A stretch of 64,000 nucleotides of DNA, from the NCBI GenBank assembly GCA_023846275.1, contig CM043877.1, forward strand, positions 16,536,607 to 16,600,606, written 5' to 3'. Position 1 is the first letter of the stretch. Every line of letters starts with the position of its first letter. Under the pieces are notes generated by a model, which saw nothing but the letters and a program-made list of their open reading frames with translations, was not told the DNA's origin and did no database searches. The DNA comes from Vanilla planifolia. Lineage: Eukaryota > Streptophyta > Magnoliopsida > Asparagales > Orchidaceae. A program made the translations under genes and the position numbers. This document shows positions 23,601 through 38,600 of this stretch, piece by piece.

Positions 23601-26600
23601 TTGTCTTTCTACCATCACAAAATTTGCGTTGCATATATTTAACATTAGATCTATTAAATCTAAATCTCTTGAATTCTAAAGATCATTCTCAATATCTCCA
23701 ACTTTATCGTATTAACAAACACAAAATGATCAACAAAAGTCAAACAAGAACATATCAAGTATGAATCATTGAAAAGTCAAATTGTAATAGGAAACTTTTT
23801 AGTATGACATGTTATTTCTCTATAAAAAAAATCTTTTTAGTAACTACAACATATGCAATGCTAATATTTTTTTTGCAAAAACTTTCAAAGCCCTTCTCTA
23901 GGAACTTTATCTACATAATTTCCTAAATCACTAAAAATCAAGAAAAATATAGTTTTCTTTCCATAAATGTTTTCATTAAATTTCTCGATAATTGCATAAC
24001 ATCAACAATATATCTTCTTAACATAAAACCAAATTGATTGTGCAAAATATCCCCACCCTAATCTACTCTTGATCATCATCTCCCAAAATTTCAAATGTCT
24101 AATCAACTTAATTCATGTTTATATAGTGCAATTCAACATATCCCTCATGTTAAAGAGAAATCAAAATATCTTTTCTCCACGCATTCTTAGTTTTTAAAAT
24201 GAGATTAAATTGTTCAATAAACGAACGTTTGCATTCCATAAATCCATACAAATGATACAAGAGCATAATTTTTTTTTTCATATGCCAGAATGGCAAGGTA
24301 TGATGCATCACTACAGATAATATCCTTTTTGTCCAATATGACTTTTATATATTTTCATTATATATCAGGTCGTGTTTTTTGGGCATGCTTTCAATTCTAT
24401 GACATCTTAACATGTCTAGTTAGGTCATGGATGATTTGGGGTCATTTAAGTAATTTTTTAGCATTTTATGGTTTTTGCTTTTGGATAACCTCAAGTGATT
24501 CTCAAATTTCTTTAAAACGATGTTAAAAACCACTTTGGGTGGTCTATTGATAGGTAGTTTTGTGACTTCTTGTCATAATTTACTCAAGGTACTTAGGCTA
24601 GACCAATAGAGACAGTTTTGAAAATTTAAATTTATTAAAGATAACCTAGCACGCTCATCATGTTATGAAAATTTATTATTTTGGTAATCATAATACTTGT
24701 AGAAATATTCATAAAAAAGAGTTACAAATATTGCAAGGTGATGATGATAGCATGCAAAGCAAGTCAACAACATATCCATGGAAGATAAAATCGTATTTAG
24801 TAGAAAATAATACCAGGATTCTTCCCTATAGCTAAAAGTCTCATCTATACATAAGATTCGACTCATCTGATTAAATCAATATGCTACTTAAGATATCCTA
24901 AATAAGGCCTCATCATAAATAATGACGAACCTAAAAAATTCTCTCTAAAATAGACTTCTTAACATTAAAACAAATAAAAAAATAACAATAGATGAGAATA
25001 TATCAAACAAAAAATTCTAAAGAGCATCAAAATATCACATAATCAAAATATAATCAAACAAAAAAACATACCATGTTGACCAAGATAAGGAAAACATATG
25101 TGCAATCCAGATTAAATACTTTGGCTGGTCAAAGTCTACAATACTTATAAGCAAACTTCTGTTAAATAACAATTAACTGATATTGAGTGTATCCAAGTTT
25201 TTGCAATTAAAGATACCATAAAAAACCAGCCAAGTGTGATAGAAGAATGCTAACAATGAAACGCAGCAAAATGAGCAAAGAAAAGATTGATGCCTAATAA
25301 GAGAAGGTTGAAGAACATATACATAAGTAATTGGATATCTACAAAAAAAAGCATAAAAGATGCACTACCAAGGAAGATTATTACGAGAGACAACAACTAA
25401 TGTTGGCCACAATGTTCCATTGCTAAATTCCAGCAGAAAGTAAGAATGTCATTCATTAGATGAAATCCAATTGCGATCCTTGAATCTTCCAGTGCATGCA
25501 TAAAGAGACATTGAATTGTCAAAGAAGACTTTAAAACTGTTTCAAATAAAAAAGAGACAGCGAGTGGTCGAGCTCTACTAATAATTATGCTCAGAAATAA
25601 CGGGATATAGCAGGAACAGGATCCCTAAATATGAAAGAAGGCAGGAATATTGCTGTGCATCGAGATATCCAACCTGTTGTGCATGTGCACCAACCATTCA
25701 TTTGGACATGGGCAACAAAGATTTGTTTGAGCAGTCTGATCAAATAACTCTTTTAGGGTAATAGTATGATGTATCAAACGAGTTATATTTTTTTTTGGTC
25801 CTCAAGTTTAGGAAGTAACAGAACAAAAAGCTTCGGAGATGACCATGACCGGTCAGCTGAACACTCATTGCTCCAAAATGCTTCCACTATGCCATTTCAA
25901 CTACAGTTAAAGCTTGTGTTCCCAAGTTGAAGCAAAAAGAATAGTAAGTACCAGAACGAGTGGACAAAGCCTAGCTAGAATTTCAATACTTGCATAAAAT
26001 AGCAGTACAAACACATGGAACACTTAACAATAACTTTTGAGAATACTAGCAATTAAACAGACTCAAAGACTAGCAATTAAACAGACTCAAAGACTAGCAA
26101 TTAAACAGACTCAAAGGATTATGGTAATAATTACAATAATGATGATAGTGATGGAAACGTCAGAAAATCACATATGCTGCTCCTAACAAAGTTGAAAGCA
26201 CTTACAATTATACTTAAAAAAATTGCTATAGCAAATGCAGTTTGATGGACTAAAGCCAGAACTCTCAATTTTGATATGATGCTTGAGATCATCATTTAAA
26301 TAACTACAACATGAAGGTCAATCAAACTACCATTTTAGTTCAATCTCACGTGCATAATAATATTACAGCATCAACCATGATGCTTGTGAAAACTCTCAAC
26401 AACTAACAAATTTCCTTTTTAATTGATAAGTGGCCATTTTTTATAAGTCCTGTAAACTAAAAAACATAAGTGTCTTGCAATGCGGCATAGTAATGGTGCC
26501 GCAATGCCTTCTTGAACAGCTTAGACGGAAGACAATGGGAGAGACTTCTAGTTCTCCCACAACCAAACTTCTGTTCCATGAGCACTGAAAACACAACAAG

Positions 26601-29600
26601 AACGAAACTGCTGCAGAAGCCAAATAATTAAAAATGTCAAATGAGCTTCAAACAAGGCAGTCACGTAGAAGAAAGCCATAAAAGGCAAAAGAATTGCATC
26701 CAAAGCTACCAGAATAACCATTTCACCCAAACAAATTGGCAAAGTAACTAAATGCCACAAAGACCCAAAACCAAGCCTGTCAACAACAACAATAAGCTCA
26801 ACACAGAAACGAAGAGCATAATCAAAGATAACAGTTGGAGAAGCAAGGGTAGCTGCACTGTGAGGGCAAAGGGCATCAACAGTGGTCATGGAACTCACTA
26901 AAAAGAACAAAATTAAGCAAATTGAATGATAAATAGAATTCTATAAAAGAAGGTAAATGAGAAGGCTAGGAAACTTCGGAAAAAATTATACAGAAGATAC
27001 CTCTTCATGGATTTTTGTCATTTCCTTGGCTACAACACATAACCTGCCAAGTATCAAAGATAAAAAAACATGGTCAAGCACTAGACTGGTTTCTTTATTT
27101 AATTACACAAACAAAAAAAAGATCATGGAAGAAATTCCCATTTGAAATAGAAAACAAGACTTTGTTACCATACTATATGTCCCTAAGTTTGACATAATAT
27201 CCACATGTCCTTGCTGCTAATTATTTCTTAACGAGCAGTGATATGTTTATGATAACTTATATTATCACACAACATATGTATCCTACATCTCTCTCTGCCA
27301 TAACCTCTTGTTTCTATCCAACAACGACATAATCACTTTTCAGTACAATGTGATCTACAAATATCTGTACTTTGCACCAAAAATAGGAAAAAAAGAAATG
27401 AATTTAATTGTCAACTTCATGGTCTATATAAGCTATATACATGTAAGGCAAATTTAAGTTGCTGTCCAAAAAGAATGGTACAATCCTCGGTGTATAAAAT
27501 CATACTATAAAAAATATCACTACATCCATGCCAAATTATGCCAATAATAGGTTTGATCAACAGCCAGGCAAAATGGACCTTGCTAGACTAGTAAGTGAGG
27601 CAAAGCATTGAAAAAAATTATAGTAATTTTGAAAAAGCACCTTGAATCACCAAAGGCAGAAGAAGCTTCCGTGAGAAATTGCAAAAACTTGTGAGGAGGA
27701 ACGAAGAACAGTTGTGTAGCGGTTTGATTGGCAGCATCCAATAGCTTCGATCTTCGTGATCCAGTATGTTTAGGTAGAAAGCCAACTAAATCATGAAGAA
27801 ACCCAGGGATGATTTATCAGACAAGATCCCCAGGAATACAAACATCATTCTTATGAGTAATCAACAAGTAAATACCAAAAGTGAACTCATTAGTCGATAG
27901 TCCGCAAGCAGAAAGAGCAGAAAGTACTGCAGATGGCCCAGGTATGGGAACAACATTAATGTTTTCACGAGCACATAACTTTACCTTTACAAATAAAAAA
28001 AATGATTAAACATAATCAACACCAAAAAAAAACATATTAAAAATCAAGTCAAATAGCATCAATTAGCACCACAGGCAGCTGAAACATCAATGGGTAGCCA
28101 TGAAATTAGAAATAAAAACCTACAAGTTCCATGCCGGGATCACTAACACCAGGAGTCCCAGCATCGCTAACTAATGCAACAATTTGTCCTTCATGTAGCC
28201 TCTGCATGATGGTGGCTTCACGATGCGATTCATTGAATTTGTGGTAACTTAGCTGCAATAAGTGAACATAAAAAATAATCACCTTTATATGGTATTATAG
28301 GTTTAAAATATTTTCAATCAAAACAATAAATTAAAGATATAAAACTGACTCACAAGAGGAGTATCAATGTTGTAGTGCTGGAGCAACTTCCAGGAATGTC
28401 TTGTATCTTCTGCAAGTATTACATCTGCAGATTTAAGGATGCGTAGTGCACTGCATCATATTAAGTAGATGAAATTGCTTACAAGGGAAAAAGGAAGTGC
28501 TATATAAAATAAGTGAAAGCATAGACGAGAAACATGATATATCGTTAATTAAAAAAATATCTCCAATTACTCAAGTAGCTTATTTACAGAAACGTTTATC
28601 GGAAACCATTTCTATGTCCGTCACATTGCCAAGGCTGCTTTAATATCGTGCAGTAAACATAACAAGACCTACAAGAATAAAAGTTATATTATCCTCCTGG
28701 GGACAACTGCACAAAATTTCTGACACATAGTATTCTATTCAATAAAAACTTCTAAGTTACAAGTATAGCATCTTTCTCTGTGTTTTTTTTTCTTGCTCTT
28801 CCTATGGACAGGCAAGTTTCATCAATTCCTTTCCCATATTATTTAAGTATCTCCGATCAGTGCTTTCACATGTGAACCAACACAATTATCTCTAAAACGC
28901 TACAACAATATTTTAAGTGCACTCAATTTGATCCTAACCTTTCTTGTATAATCATCCCATTCAAAGCATTCCAATCTCGTTAAAGTGCTTTTCAACTTAA
29001 AGAACTCCCAATCACTAATTTTTATGGCTTACCATGCATGCCATTATAAAAAAAGAAGCAAATTGGTTTCCAAATGAATGGCTAATCAAACATGTCTAGC
29101 ATTTTTCTTTGGCAGAAAATGCTAACAAGAAATACAAAATTAGATAAGCACAGGTGCTCTAAAACATTAGGTAGTTTTTAAGTTCACGATGCAACAATTG
29201 AGGAGAATATGGAATTTGATGTACAAAGAGCAACAAAAAGTAGGACAAAGAATAAAGTAGAAAAAAACACACGAAACCAAAATGGGAACACATCCCTACA
29301 AGCATCTCATCGGACTTGTTAAGAGAAAGAACACGATGAAATTGAGAATTTGAAAATCAGTAAAAATTGTTGACATGAATAGTAGTTATGCATCTTAGAA
29401 GCATAAAAACTATATAATAATATGATAAACTTCTGCTGAAAAAACTAAGAACTAAGATATAAATCTTACCTCAATGAATGTGACAAGGAACCATGATGGT
29501 TGTTCCAAAAGGCCATGTCGGACAACGAACGCAACAATCATGTTGAGCACACGATGCATCAAGCGCTTGACTATCGAGTGCATCAATCACCTAACCGCAC

Positions 29601-32600
29601 AATTGCCAAGTGCATCGAGTGCATCAAGCGACACCTTCTCACTCAGCAACATTTACGTTGTCGTGGGGCTTTTTGTGTAGTCTGTTGCAACCATGAGCAC
29701 ATTTTTCAATCATCTCATGCTTTGCGTTACTTTCATCAAATTTCCCTAAGAGTAGTCTTCCAAGCTCATCAAAAGGATAGGAAGGTAGCCTCTCCCGACC
29801 CAACTCACCGTTGGCTATTCATGTCCCACTACCAGTGACCTCATCACATTCCAAGTACTACCTCATCTCCTTTTTCCTCTTCACCCTACATTCTTTCAAC
29901 CTTTTACCCTTGTATTATAATCCAAAGGAAAGAACCTTACTATTGCTCTTCTTTGTCCATGAGGCCTCCAGCCTTGCCCTCGACCACCAATTTGAAAACC
30001 TTACTAGCACTCAACAACCCCCTCGTCCCACTCTTTCTTGTCCTCTTGTCTCTAAGGGCTAGAATGACCCTTTTACCAAGCAATCTTCCTCATCCTAACA
30101 CTTACAATTTGTCCCAGTTGAGCATGGAGTTATCTTCATCGTTGTTGAATAATTGGTTAACACTCATGATTATTGGATGCTTTCCCATGTTTAATATTGT
30201 ATTGGCGGGGGGTGGGTTTATTCTCCTCTTGTGAAAACACCTAATTGTCTTTAAAAATCTTGTGACTACGAGATTTTCACACTCCACAAGGAATTCTTTT
30301 GGTTCAAGTTCTTTGCAAAAATCAATAGAGGTCTACAAGCTAGTTTGTAAATAATTGGTGGTAGAACTCCTATTTTCAATTGTTGGATGCCTAACAAAAT
30401 TTTGGAGAGGACACATTTAACCATATCCTTGTTTGGGTCAAATTCTTGGGACTTTCACTCCAATTGAGACATGCAAAATGCCTCTCTTGAATTGCCAATT
30501 ATATTGGGAATCCTATTAATGTAGGATAAGTTACATTAAAATAATGATTTGAGCTAATCCATTGGGTTCTATTTAGTTTTTCTTTAGCTTAATATAATTT
30601 TATTTTGTTTGGATTGTAATAGGTTATATATAAGATCCTTATGATGTTTTTATCATTTTCTATATATTTTTTTTATTATTGATTAAGTTTTCTTATAATT
30701 CTTGTTTATAGTGAAGAGTTATCTTTTATATTTACATATATGTTGTCATAAAATGAAAAAGAGAAGACAATTGTTTACTTGACATTACCTCTTAATTGAA
30801 AATATGGTTTATTTTATTGTGTATACATGCACATCCTTGAGTTGCGATCCAGACTCTTTTGAGTTAAAATCCAATGATATCTGACTTACAATTTGGATTT
30901 GCCTTCATCATAGCTGTCTTCTCGTTATTGTTGCCTTTCACCTCAAGATTCTACAATAAGATTTTATATTGTCACATCCATCTTCATTTTTGGTATCAAA
31001 ACACAGTTGAGAACTATAGGAGTTCCTCCTGACTCTCCCATCCATTTGGCATTAGAGCCTTCTTTGCAGTGTTTTAACCACTATGACAATTTTCCTACGT
31101 TGGCCACTTTGCTTCCCTCAATTTTTGGGCCTTTTCGTGCTGCTTAAACCCGCCTTCATTCCGACTGTCATCAAGTTTTCTTTAAAAAAGAAAAACCTTG
31201 GGTTCAGTACTGCCAACAATCATAGGCTTCAGCTGCACCAAGTTACAACACTGTCATGTCCGTCTATGGCTGCATTGCCCAGTCTGCACACTTGATTGCT
31301 GTCATCCACTGCTCTCCTATGTTGTGCCTCTTCCTAAATTGAATTGCTTGCTAGCATTGCAACTAGCAACTGATTCCACAAACCCTGGCACCAAACCACC
31401 AGCCCAAACCCAAAAAGGCCAACAAAACCTGAACCGAACTAAAGCAAAGAGTGTAGCTTATTTCAAGTCAATTTGGTAACTACTTTTCAAAGCACTTTTC
31501 AAGAGATTTTGAACCAATTAGTGCCTACACTATGAAGATCAAGAGTTCAAATAGAAAACTATTTCAAAAGCTAATGATCTATAAATCTACAAAAAAGACT
31601 ATATTAAATTTCTTAAATTATATTTTTCTTTCATTTAATAAAATTATCTCAACTTGAAGATTAGGTTGTTCTTATTAGATTCTGCTCTATTTAAAAACAT
31701 AATCATAACATTAAGTGAACTTATCTTGGAACTTGAGTAATAACTAAAAGTATGTTCTACTTCAATTATTTTCTATCTTTAGCCACAAGAGTTCAGCTTT
31801 TGAACACTATCATCTTGGGCATGCTCCACTTTTTGGTATCAGACCTTCATCATTCCAAAGTATTCAAGAAGACCAACAATGTATATGCTAGCTTCATTTT
31901 GTGTGGGAATTTAGATATAAAATGTGCCAACATTCCTTGGAGAGATATTTACACCTTATAGACTTTGAGTGATTGGGATGCTCCAAATGCAACTCTCCAG
32001 AATTATGCTCATCTCTTTAAGGTAGCTCGACAAAATTCTCCGCTCTAATATTTTTAGGAAAAGGAATTGGTACATTAAGAAATATTTTTTGTAGGAGTTA
32101 TCCCACAAAGCTTATAGGAAAGTTTTAGTTTTTGTGAATCCAAACTTGAGTTTGTTTTAAGCTTCTATAGTCAAGAAAATATGATTGTTATCTTAGATTT
32201 CACAGTTGATAGTTTCAATACAATCTAAATTAATCTCTTTAAGAATTCCACCATGCAAGACCTCACTGACTTCAAATAGTTTAGGAAATCTAAATCCAAC
32301 TACAATATTTATCCTTGGATCTTAAAAAATCATAAATCTTTCATAAGCTGCAGCAAATCTTGAGCTTGAGACTTTTCTTGCATGTCATTTTTATCAACAC
32401 GCCGGATTAAAGGACGAAAGAGGAAATCTAACGTGATTTTGGCACCATTCGTTGAGAGCTACTATAAATCCCCCTTCCCACCGACTACAAAGGGGGGGGA
32501 CTCAAGGAAGAAGAAGCAGAGAGAGAGAGAAAGAAGGAGATAGTTTTTAGAAGTTCCTCTAGCACGGTCAGAACCTTCGCAATCGTTACCAAAGACTAAT

Positions 32601-35600
32601 CGCAAAACAAGTGAGCTTCTTCCTCCTCTGTCCACAATCCTGGCTTTGCTAGAACCTTCACCGATTTCTTCTCCTCCATCACCGATCCCGATTTGTCATT
32701 GCTTCCCGAGCCATCGAACACCCTTATCATTCTTTTTTCTCTTCGTAGGAGTAAGATCTGTGTCTCCATGGGCGTTGACAATAGCAAGGCCTCATTAGGG
32801 TTAATGGCGGTGCTTTTAAAAAGTTGCCCGAATAGACCCGCGTCGACCCACTTCGATTCGCGTTGACCTGCGTCGATCCACATGAACCCACTCCAATCTA
32901 CAACGACCCACGTCGACCCACGGTGCCCCGCACACCTGTGCTAACCTATGACAACTCACCGACCCACATCGACCAGCTCTGACCTACGTCGATCCGCAGC
33001 AACCCGCATCGACCCATGCCAGCTCAATGACTAGCATCGACCCACGACCCAAACCGATCCTTAACAACCAGCGTCAACCCGCTTCATCCTACTTCGACCG
33101 CACCGACCTACACCACCTATGCTGACACATCCCAATAAGCACTGACCCGCATCGACCTGCTCCAACCCACATCGACCGGTGCATACCCGAGTCAGCTCAT
33201 GCCAACCCGAGTCGACCAGTGCCAGCTCGCACCCGCCCGAGCTAAGCCATGCCGTCCCATGCCAACTCTAGCTCGCTTAAACGATTCACCACTGCCCCCG
33301 AGCCGATTCCCTACACATCCAGCCGACTCATCGCCGATCCAACTGACTCGCTGCTGATGCAAGCCAATTCGCCCCCTATCTAGGCCGATTCACCGCCGAT
33401 CGGATCGAGTAGCCAACGATCCCGACTAAATCGACGCCAATCCAAGATGAGTTGCTGCCACATCCTACCACACCATCTCAATGTCAACTACGTTGTATTC
33501 TATATCACCAAGCACTCTTCAATAGTGTCACATACCCACAAATCAAGACCTCTTAACCGAAACTTTGTCGTATCACGCCAGCTTACCCTAAAGGTATGTT
33601 ACAATTTACTTTCGAAAAAAAATTAAGAATTTCATCCATTCGGGCTTCCTTGTCATTGCTCTAAATAAGCTTTTGTTTAAATTCCCCGAATCTATTTTTC
33701 GTATCAACTGAATGCAACTTTAGCATAAACATCTTAGATAGACTTCTTCAAGATAGCCATGTGCCACTAATGCTATGCACATTGGTTCAGCTCTTCTCTA
33801 CCTTTTTACAATGCATGCTGTTACCCCTCAAAACATAATAGCCATTGTTTCATCATTCTACCATTAGTTGGTCGATAGGAAGAACAATGTTTTTCAAAGA
33901 CAACTTCCACAAGGCAATTACTTGGTGTAATCATGACAGAAGTGTTATCCTTTAATAGTTGTCATAGTTTTGGTGGTCACATGTGATCTCCTCTCCTTCA
34001 TCTCTCAACTAGACCTACTATAATGATTCTCTAATTTTGGGTCATTTTTTTAGAAGGTCTTGATATTTTTATGTTTTAATTGATGCATGATATAAAATAT
34101 CTTCTATGATGGACTTTTATGTCTTATAGGTCTCCTATTTTTGTAATTTCCCAATACTAGTAACATAAAGGCATTGCCCTCAAATTCCTTGTCAAAAAAA
34201 AGATATAAATCTCAACAACAAACCAAATGACAAACATATCATATATTTCCTTTGCCAAGGTTAAATACCCAACTCTCAAATAGGATAATCAATTGAAATT
34301 AAACTTGGTGATAATAAATATGTTTTATATATTTTTTCATGAATTGTTATTACAATCAACTTCTAAATTTATAAATAAATAAATTTCACTTTTTGGTCAA
34401 CTACTTCACCACAACATATTTCTATAAACATGTAGAGATGCATACATCCTTTTCTCAAAATTATTGGATTTGTCTTGAAGAAAGACAAGAAAGTCTATTT
34501 TGTCTAAATGTTGTTGAAACTCAAAACATATAATTGTTAAATGGCATATATCCACCAGTTAAATCAACGAGTTTTAAAAAATTAACATGGAAAAATGATA
34601 GAAGATTGACCCAATTCATTGCTAAATGGGACAATCTGTTGCTTTCTAACATGCAGCCTGATAAAATTGTCTTTGCAAGCAATGATCTCATGTAATTTCT
34701 TATGTATATTTTAGCTGAGAGGGGGATTTGTCACATGTGAATTGTGTCAAGGTAAAATAGGTGTCCGTATGTGAAAACATTTTATCAAGCATGCTTGCAG
34801 GAAAGCACTGCCTACATCTTTCTTAGTATTGTTGTTTCTGCCATTCTATCATCCTAGAACAGCTGGGCAGTTGCACTCACAAGCAATGTCTTTGTACTCC
34901 ATCAACACCACTCTATATTTTAGAGGCTTTCTACCTATCCTTTAATTAATGGCTATGGTATTTAATTATTTTCTCTATCATGAACCTCATTTCTCATCTT
35001 TTTCCCCTTCTACCTATCACAACTTTGTTATTTATTTCATTCTCTCCTCTATGCCTGACACCTTGAAACTGATTTTGTTGCAGTTTGCAAAAAAGTTCGA
35101 ATGTCACTCTCTTAATGCATAACTCATTTTACATTTATTTACCCTTAAAAACCTAGTTCCTTTCCAAAACTCTATGTTTCCTTTCCCAAAACACCATGTT
35201 AAGTTGTAACATGATGGTCAATGTATAACTTACCAGCTCAAACAATTACTCATGACTGTAAAAATTGTTATGAATAAAGCAGTAATTGATGGTTAATTCT
35301 CTTGCTATTTCAAACAAAAAAATTCGTATCGTTGGTACACTAGATCCAAATGAGCTAGATCCCATTTAGGCCTCGATCATAGAAATTCTAGGTAATGTGA
35401 GTTCTATGAACAAAGAACCAGGTATCTCAAAAAATATCACCTAAAGATTCTTCCAAGAGTTCAAATGACAAACCCTACTAGCAATAAACCACATAAAAAG
35501 CCCATCACATAATTTTTTTTTTTTGGGGGCACAAAATGTATCGTAAAGACAACCAAAACCCAACAAAAATTTGAAAGAGAAACATCATGAGAAGTCATGT

Positions 35601-38600
35601 ATTGGATCACGTTAAAATCTTGTCAATTGAGAGCCCACTTAAACATCCAGTCCATACTCCAGTCTCTTCATGGACCACATGCCAAACTTCAACCGTCACT
35701 CTATCAATGGTTGATGAGGATTGCTTTCCCCTGTTTTCCTAAGGGAGCACATCTTTCGACCCTCCAAAAAAATGAATGCTGATATGCAATCCAGTTTTTG
35801 CACTACCTTTCTAAAATCATGCTCCCAAACAACATACAATCCTTACTTGATTGCTCACAATCCGACCTTTAACATTGAAGTTCATCTCTGCTTTTGACCA
35901 AATTCACTTATAAGATTTATTCCTTTTGATCTCTCGTGGCCCTCCAAATCCACATTTATTGTGTTGTTGATCCTAATTATGGTCCTTTGATGATAATAAG
36001 TCCTACGTATTTCCAATAAATTTATTCGAGTGAATTTTCAAATTTTAGATAACTGATGCTCATATTCATTTGAGAACTTAAAGAAAAAGAGCAAATGTCG
36101 TATTCCATAAAAATCGTATTAGTTCGAGTGACACATCACCAAGATATTCATTTTGAATTTAATTATAGATATTAAGTTTTTATTTTGATTGAAATACTAA
36201 GTTTGATTGAAATAATTCTTATAAGACACAAAAATTAAATTTATTTAAAATAACTATCTTACAAAAATTTTAGAATTAAACGTTGATCATCTTATCTTGA
36301 CCATCTTAAGAATAATTAAATCTTTTGATCACATCGTTAAAAATCTTCTTTCAATAACTTAGTACAAAAAACACTTTATAAGAATAATAATTAATTAATA
36401 TTAACAAAAAATATAATAAAAAAATAAAACACAAAATCTAATTAGCTTAGACTAGCCTAACTCTTAACACTGTCTTAGAACAAGACATTACTACTCATGA
36501 AATCGTTTGCTATAGTAATCAGGTCAGAGTGTCACTCTCAAACCCACATGTCTTAGATTTGCATTGAATCAGATAGTGACTCCCGAAATCAATTAATAAT
36601 TTATTGGCAACATGGGTAACGAACTCTCGAGCGAACCAAGGGCAACCAGCCCCAACATTAAGCTGCCTTGAAAGAACGGGCAAATACTTATAAACAAATA
36701 TATTATGTGTTACTATACAATATGGGACTAAACTACAATGTACTCTTCATGTGACTGACTTCTAAATTTTGGGATCCTTTATTTTTTAATCGCTAATTGA
36801 ATCAATTGCCCAATCACACAATTTCATAATCACACGGTCCGAAATTAATCTGCGTGAATAATCCTAATCCAGCCGTCTAATCACATTTTAGATTGAATGG
36901 TCACAATTCTTTCCAACATTTTAATACTCCCAAATTTGATTTAAACCATTGAACCACATAAATTTTTTATCTAACGGTCAATGATCTTTTTGATCGTGTT
37001 GCTCACATTTTCGTTGATTCAAATCGGACAGTCCTAATGTCGTTCGATGGACATTTGCATAACAATTATTTTGGCCGTTATTTTCAAGTAGTTTGAAACA
37101 TTATTAAAATATTAATATCTAAACTTTCAATTAAAACTTACATTGACTTATTTTAATTAAAAGTGATAACAACTAATTAGCCTATTTTATAATTATTTTT
37201 AACTATTGGAAAATGTCTATAAATAAGAAATTTTTTTTAGCATAATTGATTGATAAATTTTTAATAAAAATTTCGTAAAACTTAAAGAAAAAATTTTAAA
37301 CAATTTAAACCATTAGCAGCTAGTGCTCATTGTTACTTCCATTCGCTGCTACCTTAATAGTTCAGCTCCAAGTTCTCTTGTTAAATCAAATAAGTTCTTA
37401 ATTTTTCATATTCCTAATTGATTCAATTAAAACGTTTGTCTTATTAAAAATTTCATCAAATATAAAATTTTTATGTATATTAGTTTCACTTTTGTTATTG
37501 AATTTTTTTTATCTATTGTCAATTTCATTTCATTGTAAAGTTGTTATAATCTATCTCTTTTGTTTCGTTATTATGAAGGTTTAACCTACCTATTTTTTGG
37601 CAAAAGACTTATATTGATTATTTTGTTTGTGCCTGATTTTTGTGGGGGATGAATGTATGCTTAATTTTATGCCGAACCACATAAAAATCGTTGGTGTACC
37701 TTTTAATTTTGTTTGACTTTTTTATTTCACAATTTTTATAAAAATTTATTATTAAAAAAATTAACATATTTTTAAAATAAAATTAATATTTATACAAAAT
37801 TATTTTTTGAAAACTTGCTTAAGCTTATTAAAATATTACTTTAAAATATAATTTTTAAATTTTTTTAAAAATCAATTTTTATTCTTAATAATTCACTCTC
37901 ATCTTATTGAACCACACTTCAACTATTACTATCCTTGTTTCATCACTACTCAATATTGATTTTGATCTCCAAGTAAGAGAGTGCTAGTTTATTCTATTAG
38001 TAACACTATTTTAGAAGCCAAGGATCAAACCCTACACTATTCCAAACCATGTTTTTGATGTGTTTTATTCCAACATTTAGCCATTTAAAATCCTCCTATT
38101 GGATTGTTTCTTCATATGCATAACTTGAAAATTGCAGTCATAAAATAGATCTTCTAATCATTGTGAAGCATGCATACCTTAATCACACTCGTATCCATAT
38201 TCAAAAAGCTATAAAGCCAATCTTGCTCACTGTGATAAAAAAAGGCCTCCATTTTGGTGACAAAAAACCATACAAAAACTCACAAATCTTCGTAGTCCCG
38301 AGGTGAGCATTTTACCTTATAAAGGTAAGCATTTTACCTTATAAACACTATGAGAATCTGATACTTTTCAAATTTCTACCCACACTCAATTATTAGGGCA
38401 TTGCATGCTGCGTGACAATAGCTTGTGTCCATATTCTATCGTGAACTTTCCATCTTTTGTAAGTTTCTAGCTTATTTCACCTTGGATTCACCACATAAAA
38501 GAGTTGGTTCAACAAGGATCTAGTCGCAAATATTGGCAAGTAAACACCTCTACAACATCTCCCTCCTTCCATCAACAAAAAATCACAAAACACCTTGTTA

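Larger units (their letters stand above)
22756..27000 (-). other. rsmI intron 7 (4.2 kb)
   Basis: It links exon 7 (LCVVAKEMTKIHEE) to exon 8 (FWRGTLGEA). It is AT-rich and, apart from the 24-bp tandem repeat and the hydrophobic ORF, holds nothing recognised. Confidence 0.7.

Noticed and set aside
32596-32883. Minus-strand 95-codon ORF running into the decamer array
   Set aside because: Its first part is simply a translation of the repeat (WVDAG-type words); no family resemblance and no start context.
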